Made by a program: the position numbers and the translations under genes. A model generated the notes under the pieces. That model saw only the letters and a program-made list of their open reading frames with translations. It was not told where the DNA came from and ran no database searches. Below, piece by piece: positions 63,946-64,000 of a stretch of DNA of 64,000 nt. How positions within the stretch are numbered: position 1 is the stretch's first letter; each line of letters opens with the position of its first letter. Where the stretch lies: contig DASWNP010000003.1 of assembly GCA_036399175.1 (NCBI GenBank), positions 159,269 to 223,268 on the forward strand, in the 5' to 3' direction. This stretch comes from DASWNP01 sp036399175. Lineage in GTDB: Bacteria; Acidobacteriota; Blastocatellia; Pyrinomonadales; Pyrinomonadaceae.

Positions 63946-64000
63946 GTTTTCAGTTTTCGGTTTTCAGTTTTCAGCAGAAGGCGTTCGGCTCTTTTCTGAA
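63946..64000. repeat. Heptad hairpin element I (CAGTTTT type), cut by the window end
   Basis: The left arm repeats CAGTTTT with one CGGTTTT in the same order as element C. The loop AGAAGGCGTTCGGCTCTTTT is followed by CTGAA, the start of an inverted arm. The window ends there. Confidence 0.8.

Overview
The window is high-GC DNA (roughly 60% or more by eye) from a diderm bacterium. Lipid A and Kdo genes (lpxC at 54040-54954, a kdsD-type isomerase at 42734-43717), an Oar-like TonB-dependent receptor, a Ser/Thr kinase fused to DUF4384, DUF5666 and LTXXQ proteins and a TPR-CHAT protein together point to Acidobacteriota, most likely the Blastocatellia. That placement is inference from gene content; no rRNA is present.

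Layout. 1-2369: end of a DUF4440 protein, an AhpD-like protein and a HEAT-repeat protein. 2560-9117: Ser/Thr kinase-DUF4384, secreted DUF4384 protein and secreted TPR-CHAT (caspase-like) protein, all on one strand. 9243-9743: stand-alone double AP2-like protein. 9891-14113: a 2OG-Fe(II) oxygenase divergent from an ATP-grasp/PLP-decarboxylase fusion that overlaps a transglutaminase-like gene, which looks like a small biosynthetic locus. 14206-21547: Oar-like receptor, DUF5666 protein and an ECF sigma operon with membrane and LTXXQ proteins; several of the exported products carry Gly/Arg-rich stretches. 22740-31177: a four-gene RND efflux operon, then a small membrane-protein gene with an in-frame TGA. 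31185-33011: hydrolase, cytidine deaminase, low-GC HNH gene and tRNA-Lys. 33104-40679: M28 peptidase, membrane protein, hydrolase, TPR-sigma54-type regulator divergent from a small secreted protein, tRNA-Arg and a cupin. 40792-44479: Pit/DUF47 phosphate uptake, kdsD and a secreted protein. 44614-53981: a giant surface beta-helix protein, three tail-collar paralogues, DUF6916 and two GNATs. 54040-63862: lpxC, an intein-containing DNA polymerase I, a histidine kinase, hemL and an AttH/CrtC-like protein.

The most striking feature cuts across the genes. At least ten hairpin elements are built from 7-nt tandem units facing inverted copies of the same units across a short loop. The unit differs between elements (GGGAAAA, AATGCGG, CAGTTTT, GGACGAT, GGTGAAT, AGTCTRR, AAGGCAA types), yet most loops share a purine-rich stretch followed by GCTT. 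Two elements lie in reading frames: one in the central cytoplasmic loop of the RND pump, one at the 5' end of the CHAT gene. Others supply or touch stop codons. They resemble a modular palindromic repeat system with interchangeable arms.
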